From NCBI GenBank assembly GCA_944325585.1, contig CALVAS010000009.1, positions 1-42,339 on the forward strand: 42,339 bases of DNA, written 5' to 3'. Under the pieces are notes generated by a model, which had not been told where the DNA came from, did not search any database, and saw nothing but the letters and a program-made list of their open reading frames with translations. Positions 23,839 through 32,136 of the stretch are shown here, one piece after another. This stretch comes from Candidatus Gastranaerophilales bacterium. GTDB lineage: Bacteria > Cyanobacteriota > Vampirovibrionia > Gastranaerophilales > Gastranaerophilaceae. The position numbers were made by a program, and so were the translations under genes. Each line of letters opens with the position of its first letter. Positions within the stretch are counted from its first letter, which is position 1.

Positions 23839-24543
23839 TTACACCATTCCCTCTTTAACAGCCTTAACAGCAGCCTGAACTCTGTCATTTACGCACATTT
23901 TTTGCAGAATTGAACAAACATGAGCCTTTGCAGTGTGAACGCTTACTATTAATTCTTTAGCAATTTCAGTATTGCTTTTTCCGGTTACAAGATGTTTCAA
24001 AACTTCAAATTCTCTTTCTGTCAGCGGAATTCTGCCTTCTGATTGTGATTTATTGGGCAAAAATCCAATGTTTTCGACTTTAGGAAATGCGTTTAAGGCA
24101 AGCTGGGCTACTACAGGATCAATCCAGCAAACACCAACAGCAACATCACGTACGACATCCGCTAATTTTTGAGGATCAATGTCTTTAAGACAATATGCGC
24201 TTGCTCCTGAACTTAATGCTGCAACAACTTCTTCTTCTCTGTCATGGGATGTAAGCGCAATTATTTTAATTTCCGGCGCAAATTCTTTTACCTTTACCAT
24301 GGCTTCAATACCGTTCATTCCGGGAAGCCCGAGATCCATTAATACAACATCAGGTTTGCATCTTTCAATAAGTTTGATTCCTTCAACCGCATCTTCGCTT
24401 TCCGCAACAACTTTCATGTCCGGATTTTCATTCAGGGCGCACCGCAAACCCACTCTGGTTAATTTGAAATCTTCTACAATAACAATGTTGATAATTTTCT
24501 TCTCTTCTTGCTCTTGTGCTGCTGTTTGATTGTTTTCTGACAT
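23839..24543 (-). CDS. NarL/FixJ-type response regulator (orphan)
   Basis: A two-domain transcription regulator of 234 residues. The receiver has the acidic pair E24-D25, the phosphoacceptor D70 in 'VVLMDLGLPG', T98 and K120 ('CLKD'). The C-terminal LuxR-type helix-turn-helix has 'LTEREFEVLKHLVTGKSNTE', then 'IAKELIVSVHTAKAHVCSIL'. A 15-residue Gln/Glu-rich N-terminal extension precedes the receiver. No histidine kinase is adjacent, so the partner must be elsewhere. It is divergent from the GH13-like gene, with 179 bases between the two starts, and could regulate that gene. The ATG has GAGGTG upstream. Confidence 0.9.
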   Translation of the reverse strand: MSENNQTAAQEQEEKKIINIVIVEDFKLTRVGLRCALNENPDMKVVAESEDAVEGIKLIERCKPDVVLMDLGLPGMNGIEAMVKVKEFAPEIKIIALTSHDREEEVVAALSSGASAYCLKDIDPQKLADVVRDVAVGVCWIDPVVAQLALNAFPKVENIGFLPNKSQSEGRIPLTEREFEVLKHLVTGKSNTEIAKELIVSVHTAKAHVCSILQKMCVNDRVQAAVKAVKEGMV

Positions 24544-24673
24544 TTTTCACCTCGCTTTTTAGTATATATTTTTGATGTCTACATGACTATTAAAGAATAG
24601 CTTTGAGAATTAATCCATTACCTTAGTAGCTAATATTGTAAAAAGTACAATTATTATAATTTCTGTATAAAAA

Positions 24674-24692
24674 TTTTTGATTATGCTATAAT
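24674..24692 (+). promoter_or_regulatory. Extended -10 promoter of the GH13-like gene
   Basis: TGC-TATAAT (TATAAT 24687-24692) lies 30 bases before the ATG. The 19 bases match the flhB promoter at 1030-1048 except for two positions. GGGAG is the ribosome binding site. Confidence 0.65.
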
Positions 24693-24722
24693 CCAGTTAA
24701 ACAGAAGTATGGGAGCAGATTA

Positions 24723-27050
24723 ATGTTAGAGTTTTTATTTGGAAAGAAGAAAAAAAATCCACCCAAAGATGTACGTATAAATGAAATTTATACCAAACTT
24801 TCGGCTCATTATGAGATTGAAAAAATTACACCCGAAAGAAAAAAATATTTACAAAACATTATGATTAAGCATGGGTATTTGAATTATCCGTACATAAAAG
24901 CAATAGAGGAGCTTACGCCAGCTGAAATCCTTTATTCGCTGCAGTTTAAGTGGATAGACAATCATATTTTCAATGACGGCAAGTTCAGATTTGACGATAA
25001 CCAGATTAGCGCACTTGCTCGCGAAAACATTAAAACTTCCGACTGGATAAAAAAAGAAGGGCATGACATAAAACTTATAAATCTTGCGGGACTGAAAGAC
25101 GGAAATTCTACAAAAGAAACAGGTAAATTTATTGACTGGCTGAGACAGCTTTTAATTTTACCGACCGGAAATATTCACAACGAAATTTTTAATACAACGA
25201 TTTATTTGATACCTTTTCATCCCCGCGAATTCGGGTGCGCATATCTGCCCAAAAGCAGCGAGGTAAGTGAAAAACTTTTTGATGAAGAAATCTTTAACAT
25301 AACAGGCATGGATGCAAAAGAGCAGGTAAAAACATTTATTACATTTGCACAGCTTGCGGGGCATCCGGTAATTTATGACATACTTCCGCAGACAGGCAGA
25401 TTTTCAAAAGCTGTTCTTGCAAATCCTGAAATTGCAAGATGGTATGATATTGAAAGTTTGCTTGAACAGTTGCGGTCTTTTGTCGATGCTCTTGCTGAAA
25501 ACTGTACAAATGATATTCTTGATGAACTGAAAAAAGACGGGATTTCCGGCTGCGATCATGATGATATTGAAGTTGTTAAAAATATTTATAAACAAAGACT
25601 TGACGGCGGAGCAGGCGAGCTTACCGAGTATTATCAAAAGATTTACAATGCTTTTGACAGAATTCTTGAAAGCCGCAAAAAAGAAATCTCCAATGACATG
25701 CTGACAAAAAATACGCAGACAAAAATTCACAAAAGAGTTCGTGAAATTGTCGCGGAAACACTTAATATAAAATGCGGAACAAAGTTAAGCGAAAATGAGA
25801 TTACAAAACAAATCGACATTATCCAAAAACTTATTGCAAAAGGTTTGTGGCCGGCGCCCGGCGGTGCGTGGTGTTCGGCAGGCGTTCCTGTTTTTGACAG
25901 TATGAGCGAGGGTCGAGATTATCCGGTATTCAAACACTACAACTTTAAAGGCGAAGATGTTTCATGTTTTGCAAATCTTGACTGCCAAACGCCTTATTAT
26001 TTTGCATATCTTGAAAACGGCACCTTTAATGAACCTGTAATTGATTATTTCATTGATTACATGGAAAAACTGCAGGAAGAATACAACTTTGACGGATTCA
26101 GAGTTGACCATATTGACCACATTGTTGATGAAGTTTCCGAAAAAGACGGCAAACCGATAAGCTACAGAGCACCCAAATATGTTCTTAACAAATTGAACAC
26201 AACAATGAAAAATAAGATTCCGTATTTCGGAACACTTGCCGAATATATGCTCTGGGATGACTTTTTGAAAGAGTACCATGAAGATATGAATTTTGATCTT
26301 CTCTGGGGTAACGACATTGTTTCTCAATGCTCCAAAAATCCTGAAAATATTGTAAACGACAACACACATTTGTCGAATTACAACACAAATCTGAAGTCTA
26401 AAAATTTGTTATCAATTTTGAAAACATACAACAATCAGGACGGAGAATTCAGAAGTATTGATCAGTATCCCGGACAGCTTGGCGAACAGGGAGCATTATA
26501 CAAATGGTTCAAATACAAATTTTTACCGGGCGGAAAATTTGCCCAGAGACCGGTTTTATATATTGACGGCGACGAAAGTTTTACCAAAAACGGAATTGAA
26601 TCGGTAATCGGCGAAGAAATTTCAATGCCCAGAGAAAAGAATTATGAATTTTTCAAAAAATTTGATGCAATCGACAGGTTTGTAAAACGCCACAATGTAA
26701 TTACGGATGGCGAAGCGCAAATTATAATTCAGGAAGATGACGGCTTTGCGGCCTGGATGGTTTCAAAAGAGCCGATTAAGTCTGCTTTTCTGATAATTTC
26801 AAACTACAAATATCCGACGGAAAAAATCACCAAATGCGACGACAACGGAAATTCATACGCGGAAATTGTTAAAGGTGAAAAAATAGAGAACAAAACTCTT
26901 CAGCTTCCGGGGGAATTTAAAATTAAATCTGAATACGTAATTGAAGACGACGAGTTTGTAAGAAAAAAAATGAAAACAGTTGATAATATTATTAAAATAG
27001 ACAAACTTGAGCCGGGTGAATTCAGACTTTTCGGGATTCAAAAAGGTTAA
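24723..27050 (+). CDS. GH13-like (alpha-amylase superfamily) protein
   Basis: A 775-residue cytoplasmic protein that looks like a divergent alpha-amylase-type TIM barrel. 'FDGFRVDHIDHI' (around residue 460) fits conserved region II with the nucleophile Asp. 'FGTLAEYMLWDD' (around residue 505) may hold the acid/base Glu of region III. 'YLIPFHPREFGCAYLP' and 'HPVIYDILPQTGRF' fit the early barrel strands of region I. The last 100 residues form a small C-terminal domain ending 'LEPGEFRLFGIQ'. Between the early and late barrel strands lies an insert of about 200 helical residues. There is no signal peptide. It could act on glycogen or a small glucoside; I cannot name the substrate. Confidence 0.6.
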   Translation: MLEFLFGKKKKNPPKDVRINEIYTKLSAHYEIEKITPERKKYLQNIMIKHGYLNYPYIKAIEELTPAEILYSLQFKWIDNHIFNDGKFRFDDNQISALARENIKTSDWIKKEGHDIKLINLAGLKDGNSTKETGKFIDWLRQLLILPTGNIHNEIFNTTIYLIPFHPREFGCAYLPKSSEVSEKLFDEEIFNITGMDAKEQVKTFITFAQLAGHPVIYDILPQTGRFSKAVLANPEIARWYDIESLLEQLRSFVDALAENCTNDILDELKKDGISGCDHDDIEVVKNIYKQRLDGGAGELTEYYQKIYNAFDRILESRKKEISNDMLTKNTQTKIHKRVREIVAETLNIKCGTKLSENEITKQIDIIQKLIAKGLWPAPGGAWCSAGVPVFDSMSEGRDYPVFKHYNFKGEDVSCFANLDCQTPYYFAYLENGTFNEPVIDYFIDYMEKLQEEYNFDGFRVDHIDHIVDEVSEKDGKPISYRAPKYVLNKLNTTMKNKIPYFGTLAEYMLWDDFLKEYHEDMNFDLLWGNDIVSQCSKNPENIVNDNTHLSNYNTNLKSKNLLSILKTYNNQDGEFRSIDQYPGQLGEQGALYKWFKYKFLPGGKFAQRPVLYIDGDESFTKNGIESVIGEEISMPREKNYEFFKKFDAIDRFVKRHNVITDGEAQIIIQEDDGFAAWMVSKEPIKSAFLIISNYKYPTEKITKCDDNGNSYAEIVKGEKIENKTLQLPGEFKIKSEYVIEDDEFVRKKMKTVDNIIKIDKLEPGEFRLFGIQKG

Positions 27051-27059
27051 ACATAAACG

Positions 27060-27085
27060 GCGGAGACAGGTTTCTCCGCTTTTTT
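27060..27085 (+). terminator. Intrinsic terminator after the GH13-like gene
   Basis: A 7-bp stem (GCGGAGA 27060-27066 with TCTCCGC 27073-27079) with a 6-base loop and six T. Confidence 0.85.
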
Positions 27086-27107
27086 AATGTAAAAAATATT
27101 AAAATTA

Positions 27108-27136
27108 TTGCTATAACAAAGTCTTTAAGCTATTCT
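27108..27136 (+). promoter_or_regulatory. Sigma-70 promoter of recN
   Basis: TTGCTA (27108-27113), a 17-base spacer and TATTCT (27131-27136). Only six bases separate the -10 from the recN ATG, so the RNA would begin at or beside the start codon. Confidence 0.6.
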
Positions 27137-27142
27137 ATAAGT

Positions 27143-28795
27143 ATGATTAAGCAGCTTAAGATAAAGGATTACATTTTAATAGACGAGTTGACCGCAAACT
27201 TTCATCAGGGATTGAATGTGATAACCGGTGAAACAGGCGCGGGAAAAAGTATTTTAATAAGCGCAATAGATCTGGCTTTTGCCCCCAGAGTTTCAAAAGA
27301 AGTTATCAAAAACGGCTGCGATAAAGCCACAATAGAACTGACAATCGAAAATACAAAACACGATTTAAAAACACTTTTTGAAGAAAACGGGATTGACGAT
27401 TTCGGACAGGAAATTACATTAACAAAAGAAATCACGCAAAATGCTGTCCGCTCACGTGTTAACGGCACTCTTGTCAATCAGGATTTTATCAAAAATCTCC
27501 GCTCTTTGTTTTTGGATATTCATTCACAGCACCAAACGTATTCGTTTTTACAGCCCAAATATCACATAACACTTCTGGATACTTATGCAAAAGACGTTTA
27601 CGGACAAAAGCTGGAAGATTACAGAAAACTATATTCCGAATATACAAGTCTTAAATCACAGCTGGAAAAAGCAAAAAATTCAGCGGATGTGACCGAGTCT
27701 CAGCTTGAATTTTTACAATTTCAGGTAAATGAAATCGAAAGTGCGGAAATTCAATCGGAAAACGAAGATGAAGAATTGAACGCTGAACTTGAAGTATTGG
27801 AAAACGCCGAAAAATTGAAAGAACTGACCGGCTCATCTTATTGGGCAATTAACGGCGACGACGGCTCAATTCTTGAAGGTTTGGGAAAAATAAAACAAAA
27901 CGTTTCCAAAGCCGCGTCATTTGACAGCAAACTTAATGATTTAGAACAGAATTTGATTGAATGTATAGAAAATCTTCATGAAATTTCTTCGGATTTGAGA
28001 AACTACAGCCAGAATTTGGACAATGATACCGAAAGATTGAATGAAATTCAGGAAAGACTGTTTTTGCTTGACAAATTAAAACGAAAATACGGCGGAACAC
28101 TCGAATCGGTTCTTGAAACTCACAAAAAACTTTCAGAAGAACTTTCTTCAATCGAATTTTCAACCAAAAATATCGAAGAACTTGAAGAATTAATTTCAAA
28201 TGCAGAAAAAACACTTTTTGAAAAAGCAAAAGAAATAAGTGAGCACAGAAAAAATTATGCAAATGTTTTGTCCGTTTATATTCAAGAACGGCTTGCAAAA
28301 CTGGAACTTCCAAAAGCACGCTTTGAAATTGCAATCAGAGAAAAAAATTTTTCAAACGACGGAATTGATGATGTTGAATTTTTGATTTCAACAAACGTTT
28401 CAGAAGATTTAAAACCGCTTGCAAAAGTCGCATCCGGCGGTGAAATTTCGCGTGTAATGCTCGCAATAAAATCAATTTTTGCACAAACAGATGATATTGA
28501 TACCGTAATCTTTGACGAAATTGATACGGGAATTTCAGGCAAAGCATCACAGAGTGTTGCAGATGAGATTGTTGAACTTTCAAAATTTCATCAGATTATT
28601 TTGATTACACATCAGGCAATTATTGCATCAAAAGCTGACAAACATTTTTATGTAAGAAAATCACAAAATGATGAAACAAAAGTTGAAGTTTATGTTTTGA
28701 CAGGCGACAACAGAATTAAAGCACTGGCTGAACTTGCGGGCGGCGACATTAATGAACAGTCAATCGAGTTTGCCAAATCTCTGATTGAAGCCTGA
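27143..28795 (+). CDS. recN: DNA repair protein RecN
   Basis: SMC-like ATPase of double-strand break repair. The 550 residues have the usual length and order. An N-terminal 'MIKQLKIKDYILIDEL' leads to Walker A 'GETGAGKSI' (about residue 31). Long coiled-coil arms lie between about 150 and 370. The C-terminal ABC signature is 'VASGGEISRVMLAIKSIF' with Walker B 'VIFDEIDTGISG'. 'DIHSQHQTY' is the RecN Q-rich loop. No ribosome binding site is visible, and the promoter -10 is 6 bases from the ATG, so the mRNA may be leaderless. It is convergent with the sigma factor gene. Confidence 0.96.
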   Translation: MIKQLKIKDYILIDELTANFHQGLNVITGETGAGKSILISAIDLAFAPRVSKEVIKNGCDKATIELTIENTKHDLKTLFEENGIDDFGQEITLTKEITQNAVRSRVNGTLVNQDFIKNLRSLFLDIHSQHQTYSFLQPKYHITLLDTYAKDVYGQKLEDYRKLYSEYTSLKSQLEKAKNSADVTESQLEFLQFQVNEIESAEIQSENEDEELNAELEVLENAEKLKELTGSSYWAINGDDGSILEGLGKIKQNVSKAASFDSKLNDLEQNLIECIENLHEISSDLRNYSQNLDNDTERLNEIQERLFLLDKLKRKYGGTLESVLETHKKLSEELSSIEFSTKNIEELEELISNAEKTLFEKAKEISEHRKNYANVLSVYIQERLAKLELPKARFEIAIREKNFSNDGIDDVEFLISTNVSEDLKPLAKVASGGEISRVMLAIKSIFAQTDDIDTVIFDEIDTGISGKASQSVADEIVELSKFHQIILITHQAIIASKADKHFYVRKSQNDETKVEVYVLTGDNRIKALAELAGGDINEQSIEFAKSLIEA

Positions 28796-28811
28796 AATTT
28801 GCAAAAATAAA

Positions 28812-28827
28812 ACCGGCAAATGCCGGT
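28812..28827 (-). terminator. Intrinsic terminator after the sigma factor gene
   Basis: A 7-bp stem (ACCGGCA with TGCCGGT) with a 2-base centre that will open to a small loop, followed on the minus strand by TTTATTTTT. It lies between the converging recN and sigma factor genes. Confidence 0.65.
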
Positions 28828-28837
28828 CGAACAATAA

Positions 28838-29821
28838 TCAGTCATCAATATAATCTTTAAAATGCTGTAATTCCTTTCTCTCTCTGATTTTTGCAAGAGC
28901 AATATCCTCCAGCTGTCTGATACGCTCTTTTGAATACCCCATTTCCTGCCCGAGCTGTTCAAGAGTCATAGGCGTCTGACCGTTAATTCCGAAACGGCAA
29001 TTAAGAATCTTTCGTTCCCTCTCGTTTAGAGTACTTAAAAGATGTTCAATTGAACCTTTCAAAGTTCTGTTTTTTGCCTGAACTTCCGGCAGATTAGAAC
29101 TTTTGTCCTGAATATAATCACCTACGTTCAAATCATCAGTCACGGGAGTTTCAAGGCTAATCGGCTCTTTAATAATTGATTTTCTGATTGCCGAAAGTTT
29201 TTTATAAGTTAACCCCATTCTTTCAGCGACTTCCGCGTCAGTCGGCTCTCTGCCCAGTTCAAATGAGAGCATTGTATAAACTTTTTTGTATTTACGTATT
29301 TTGTCCGCCATATGCACAGGTATTCTTATTGTTCTTGAACTGTTTGAAATAGCACGGATTATCGTCTGTTTTATCCACCATGTTGCATAGGTTGAAAACT
29401 TAAAATTCTTTGAATAATCAAACTTCTCCGCAGCCTTTATAAGCCCGAGCGAACCTTCCTGAACCAAATCCATGAATAAAACACCCTGTCCGATATATTT
29501 TTTGGCAATGCTCACAACAAGCCGCAAATTTGCCTGAATCAATTTTCTTTTTGCGATATCAGCCTGAGTCGGCCTGCCTTCCTTTATCTGTTTGCCCAAA
29601 ATCTTCTCTTCTTTTGAGGACAAAAGTTTGACTTTTCCAATGTCTTTTAAATACATTTGAAGCAAATCATCTTCATTGGCAATAGAGCTGAAGGTTTTAG
29701 GTTCATTCAGCCCCGTCTCATCCTCGTCATCCGCAGAGATTATATCTTCCTGCAAATAATTACTCTGAAAGTCTTTGAATAAGTTTTCATTTTCTTCTTC
29801 TAATCTGACATTAACACTCAT
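28838..29821 (-). CDS. RNA polymerase sigma-70 factor (RpoD/SigA type, cyanobacterial style)
   Basis: A 327-residue sigma factor with regions 1.2 to 4 and no region 1.1. Region 1.2 reads '[20 protein letters not shown]', very like cyanobacterial group 1/2 factors. Region 2 contains '[19 protein letters not shown]' and '[19 protein letters not shown]'. Region 3 has '[11 protein letters not shown]'. Region 4 has '[20 protein letters not shown]'. The acidic N-terminal 50 residues are variable. It could be the principal sigma factor or a group 2 paralogue; the window does not decide this. The ATG has GAGAGGA upstream. Confidence 0.9.
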   Translation of the reverse strand: MSVNVRLEEENENLFKDFQSNYLQEDIISADDEDETGLNEPKTFSSIANEDDLLQMYLKDIGKVKLLSSKEEKILGKQIKEGRPTQADIAKRKLIQANLRLVVSIAKKYIGQGVLFMDLVQEGSLGLIKAAEKFDYSKNFKFSTYATWWIKQTIIRAISNSSRTIRIPVHMADKIRKYKKVYTMLSFELGREPTDAEVAERMGLTYKKLSAIRKSIIKEPISLETPVTDDLNVGDYIQDKSSNLPEVQAKNRTLKGSIEHLLSTLNERERKILNCRFGINGQTPMTLEQLGQEMGYSKERIRQLEDIALAKIRERKELQHFKDYIDD

Positions 29822-29908
29822 TAAAATCTTTTCCTCTCATCTTATTCCGTAAAAACCTCTACAATTCACAAGACGGAAACTATATAAAAAGGTTTCCTTT
29901 TTAATCGT

Positions 29909-29936
29909 TAAAGTTTTTGTCAGAATCTGCCGATAG
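29909..29936 (+). promoter_or_regulatory. FliA (sigma-28)-like promoter of the calpain-like gene
   Basis: TAAA (29909-29912, in TAAAGTTT) and GCCGATAG (29929-29936) match the sigma-28 consensus TAAA...GCCGATAA, with a 16-base spacer where 15 is usual. It lies 35 bases before the ATG. Confidence 0.5.
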
Positions 29937-29971
29937 GTAAAATAGAAAACAGTTTTTACGGTGAAGTGTGA

Positions 29972-31522
29972 ATGGACAACTCAATTCAAACGAAATTTAA
30001 CGAATATCAGAAAAAATATCCGCTTTATAACAAAGAAACTATTTTAGACAAAATGATTGAAGACGGTGCAATTGATGCTGAAATTGCAAGGGATATTAAA
30101 TCAGGAACAAGTTTATTTCTTATTGACAACCGCTGCACTATAACCGCTCAGTCTGAATTAGCGGGTATAACTGAAATTATGGGAGGTCATTTTAAAGGTG
30201 AAGAAAAAGAAGTTCCGAACTCTGATACAAACTTCAACCGCAAAATTGAAAACACGTTTCAATCAAAAAAACAAGGGGACTGCTGGCTTTTATCCGATAT
30301 AAACGCATTGAATCAAACCGGATGGGGGCGGGAAGTTATAAAAAATGCAATTGTTCCGGATGAAGGACAAAACGGAGGCGTCACAATAAACTTTTCCGGT
30401 TCGCCTCTGGATAAAAAAGAATTTTATATAACAAAAGAGGAAATACAAAAGGCAAAAGCAAGCGGCAATTATTCAAGCGGAGATGACGATATGATTGCGC
30501 TTGAACTTGCTGCTGAAAAAGTGGCAAAATTACTTGTCGGCAGCGGACAGGCCAAAAGAGTTGAAGATTTTGACGATGAAATCGGCCACAAGTCATATTT
30601 AACAAATGTTCTACTGGATGAAAAAACTAATGAATATTTAAATATTTCAAAACTTTTAACGGGGCGGGATGATGTTATTGCTGAGTTTACAAGCGGACTT
30701 CCAAGCAGTGAAAATCTTTTAAAATATTTAGCGGACAATAAGGATAAAACGTCGGCAGTCTGTACATTTGATCATTTGAAAGATGCTTTTGGCTCAAGAG
30801 ATAAAGACGATCCCGTGCATGGAAACCACGCTTATGCCATAAAAAACATTGATTACGGAAGGTTTGTTACTGTAATTGACCCGTTTAATACAGATAAAGA
30901 AATAAATTTAGGCTGGGACAAATTTATAAATGATGTTGAAACAGTTTTTGCGGCAGGGCAAGACGACAAAACAACAGATGAAATGAAACACTCTCTTCCT
31001 GAAAACTATTTTGAGCTGCGGCAAAAATCTATCACCGACAGGCTTGAAACTATTAAAGAAAACAAATTAAAACATGAAGAACTTAACAACCGGATAAAAC
31101 AAAATGAAATAAATCAGGAAGTAAACGAAATTCTTGACAGGCTGAAATTTTTGGAAAACGACATAGAATTAAATGAGAAACGAAAATTCACGCCAAATCT
31201 CTATATGAATTTTGACAAATATCTTACGGCATTGAACAAATTGGACAAAGATAATATTCTTTCATTTTTAGGAAAAAAGCCGGACATAATTTTGCAACTG
31301 GATAAATACAAATCAGGTATTTTTAACCGCAAAGACAAAAAAGAATTAATTACGCCTATAATAAATGCCCTGAGTGAAAAAGCAAAAAATGATAATATTG
31401 ATACAAAAGAAGTGGAAAAATTTAAGAGCAACTGTGAAAAAGAGCTTAATGCCGTTTTTTATACGGATGAACAAGTAATTCAAAATGAAGTTGAAAAACT
31501 TGTTAGAAAACTTAATTTATAA
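29972..31522 (+). CDS. Calpain-like cysteine protease
   Basis: A 516-residue protein with the catalytic order of the calpain family (peptidase C2). C104 is in 'KQGDCWLLSDINAL' (family GDCWLLAA). H286 is in 'HGNHAYAIKNID' (family GHAYSV). N306 is in 'VIDPFNTDKEINLGWDKF' (family NPWG..EW). The usual Trp after Asn is replaced. The N-terminal 90 residues and a coiled, charged C-terminal 190 residues are extra, and no calcium-binding EF hands or signal peptide are seen. The ATG has GGTGA upstream. A FliA-type promoter is proposed, which would tie it to motility or surface programmes. Targets are unknown. Confidence 0.8.
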   Translation: MDNSIQTKFNEYQKKYPLYNKETILDKMIEDGAIDAEIARDIKSGTSLFLIDNRCTITAQSELAGITEIMGGHFKGEEKEVPNSDTNFNRKIENTFQSKKQGDCWLLSDINALNQTGWGREVIKNAIVPDEGQNGGVTINFSGSPLDKKEFYITKEEIQKAKASGNYSSGDDDMIALELAAEKVAKLLVGSGQAKRVEDFDDEIGHKSYLTNVLLDEKTNEYLNISKLLTGRDDVIAEFTSGLPSSENLLKYLADNKDKTSAVCTFDHLKDAFGSRDKDDPVHGNHAYAIKNIDYGRFVTVIDPFNTDKEINLGWDKFINDVETVFAAGQDDKTTDEMKHSLPENYFELRQKSITDRLETIKENKLKHEELNNRIKQNEINQEVNEILDRLKFLENDIELNEKRKFTPNLYMNFDKYLTALNKLDKDNILSFLGKKPDIILQLDKYKSGIFNRKDKKELITPIINALSEKAKNDNIDTKEVEKFKSNCEKELNAVFYTDEQVIQNEVEKLVRKLNL

Positions 31523-31559
31523 TTTCGACATAATCAAACTACCAGTTCGAGTGAACAAT

Positions 31560-31582
31560 AAAAAAAGACCCCGCAGGGTCTT
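31560..31582 (-). terminator. Intrinsic terminator after tRNA-Leu
   Basis: A 7-bp stem (AAGACCC 31565-31571 with GGGTCTT 31576-31582) with a CGCA/TGCG loop and a T-run on the minus strand, 9 bases past the tRNA. Confidence 0.8.
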
Positions 31583-31591
31583 ATTAAAGTT

Positions 31592-31671
31592 TGGGTATGA
31601 AGAGACTCGAACTCCCACGCGGTTAGCACTAGTTCCTAAGACTAGCGTGTCTACCATTCCACCACATGCCC
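31592..31671 (-). tRNA. tRNA-Leu (anticodon UAG)
   Basis: Minus-strand class II tRNA of 80 bases. The anticodon stem CTAGT/ACTAG encloses the loop CTTAGGA (anticodon TAG). The D-arm has GGTAGACACGC, as in other tRNA-Leu. A short variable arm of about 12 bases and a T arm with TTCGAGT follow. The discriminator is A and CCA is not encoded. The acceptor stem has a C4-A69 mismatch. Confidence 0.85.
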
Positions 31672-31685
31672 ATATTTAATTGTCA

Positions 31686-31765
31686 ATCAATCCTTGTGGA
31701 TTGATGCGTGTCTACCACCTCTCACAAACGATACTCAATCGTTTGTTCGGCAGAGTACCACATGC
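31686..31765 (-). ncRNA. tRNA-Leu-like remnant or structured RNA
   Basis: Directly upstream of tRNA-Leu on the same strand. It repeats two pieces of it: GCATGTGGT (31765-31757) and TGGTAGACACGC (31717-31706). Between and after them, where tRNA arms would be, are two perfect 8-bp hairpins: CAAACGAT/ATCGTTTG (31725-31745) and ATCAATCC/GGATTGAT (31686-31705). There is no anticodon arm, so it is not a working tRNA. Confidence 0.45.
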
Positions 31766-31815
31766 ACAATTCAATTGTCAATGTATTCTTAAGTTAACTT
31801 GAACATAGGCTGTTG

Positions 31816-31968
31816 TCAAGAGTTCTGCCTGTCAATCTTTTCAGGATGCGCAGAGTTTGAAAGTATTATTTCATAATACTCGTTTTTATCAATGTTTACC
31901 CCCATAGTTCTGGTGTCACAGTAAACCTTCTTTTTCTTTTTTAACAATTTTTTATAATCGCCTGCCAT
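31816..31968 (-). CDS. Possible small basic protein (50 residues)
   Basis: ATG 31968 opens a 50-residue frame, 'MAGDYKKLLKKKKKVYCDTR' followed by 'TMGVNIDKNEYYEIILSNSA' and a polar tail. A TATAAT lies exactly 6 bases before the ATG with no ribosome binding site, the same spacing as in front of recN and mnmG, so a leaderless mRNA is possible. Lys-rich N-terminus, one Cys, no membrane segment. I know no matching family. It occupies an otherwise empty 465-base gap, which is the main support besides the -10. Confidence 0.4.
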   Translation of the reverse strand: MAGDYKKLLKKKKKVYCDTRTMGVNIDKNEYYEIILSNSAHPEKIDRQNS

Positions 31969-32049
31969 ATTGCTATTATATTACAAAATCTTAAAATCCC
32001 GCTTGCAAATTTTTATACTTTGGTTTACGATAAAAGTTACGAACGTGCG

Positions 32050-32087
32050 TCGGTGTGTTTTTGTGTGGAAAAAGCGTTTTGCACCGA
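32050..32087 (+). promoter_or_regulatory. Structured leader of rplS
   Basis: UCGGUGU (32050-32056) pairs with GCACCGA (32081-32087), enclosing a second U5/A5 hairpin with a GUGUGG loop. It lies 49 bases before the rplS ATG. It could be a ribosomal-protein leader for autoregulation; I cannot match it to the described L19 leader. Confidence 0.4.
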
Positions 32088-32136
32088 TTAAGGAATTTGA
32101 AAAGTACGAAATATAAAGATATAAAGGAAAAAGAAA

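Noticed and set aside
29875-29902. Terminator-like hairpin (GGAAAC/GTTTCC plus five T) on the plus strand
   Set aside because: It has a 6-bp stem, an 11-base loop and no plus-strand gene that would need it within 1 kb. It may be incidental to the AT-rich promoter region between the sigma factor and calpain-like genes.
31592-31786. Attachment site or integration scar at tRNA-Leu
   Set aside because: Integrases use the 3' half of a tRNA and leave an identical copy. Here only 5' pieces recur, in degenerate form, and no integrase or foreign genes are nearby.
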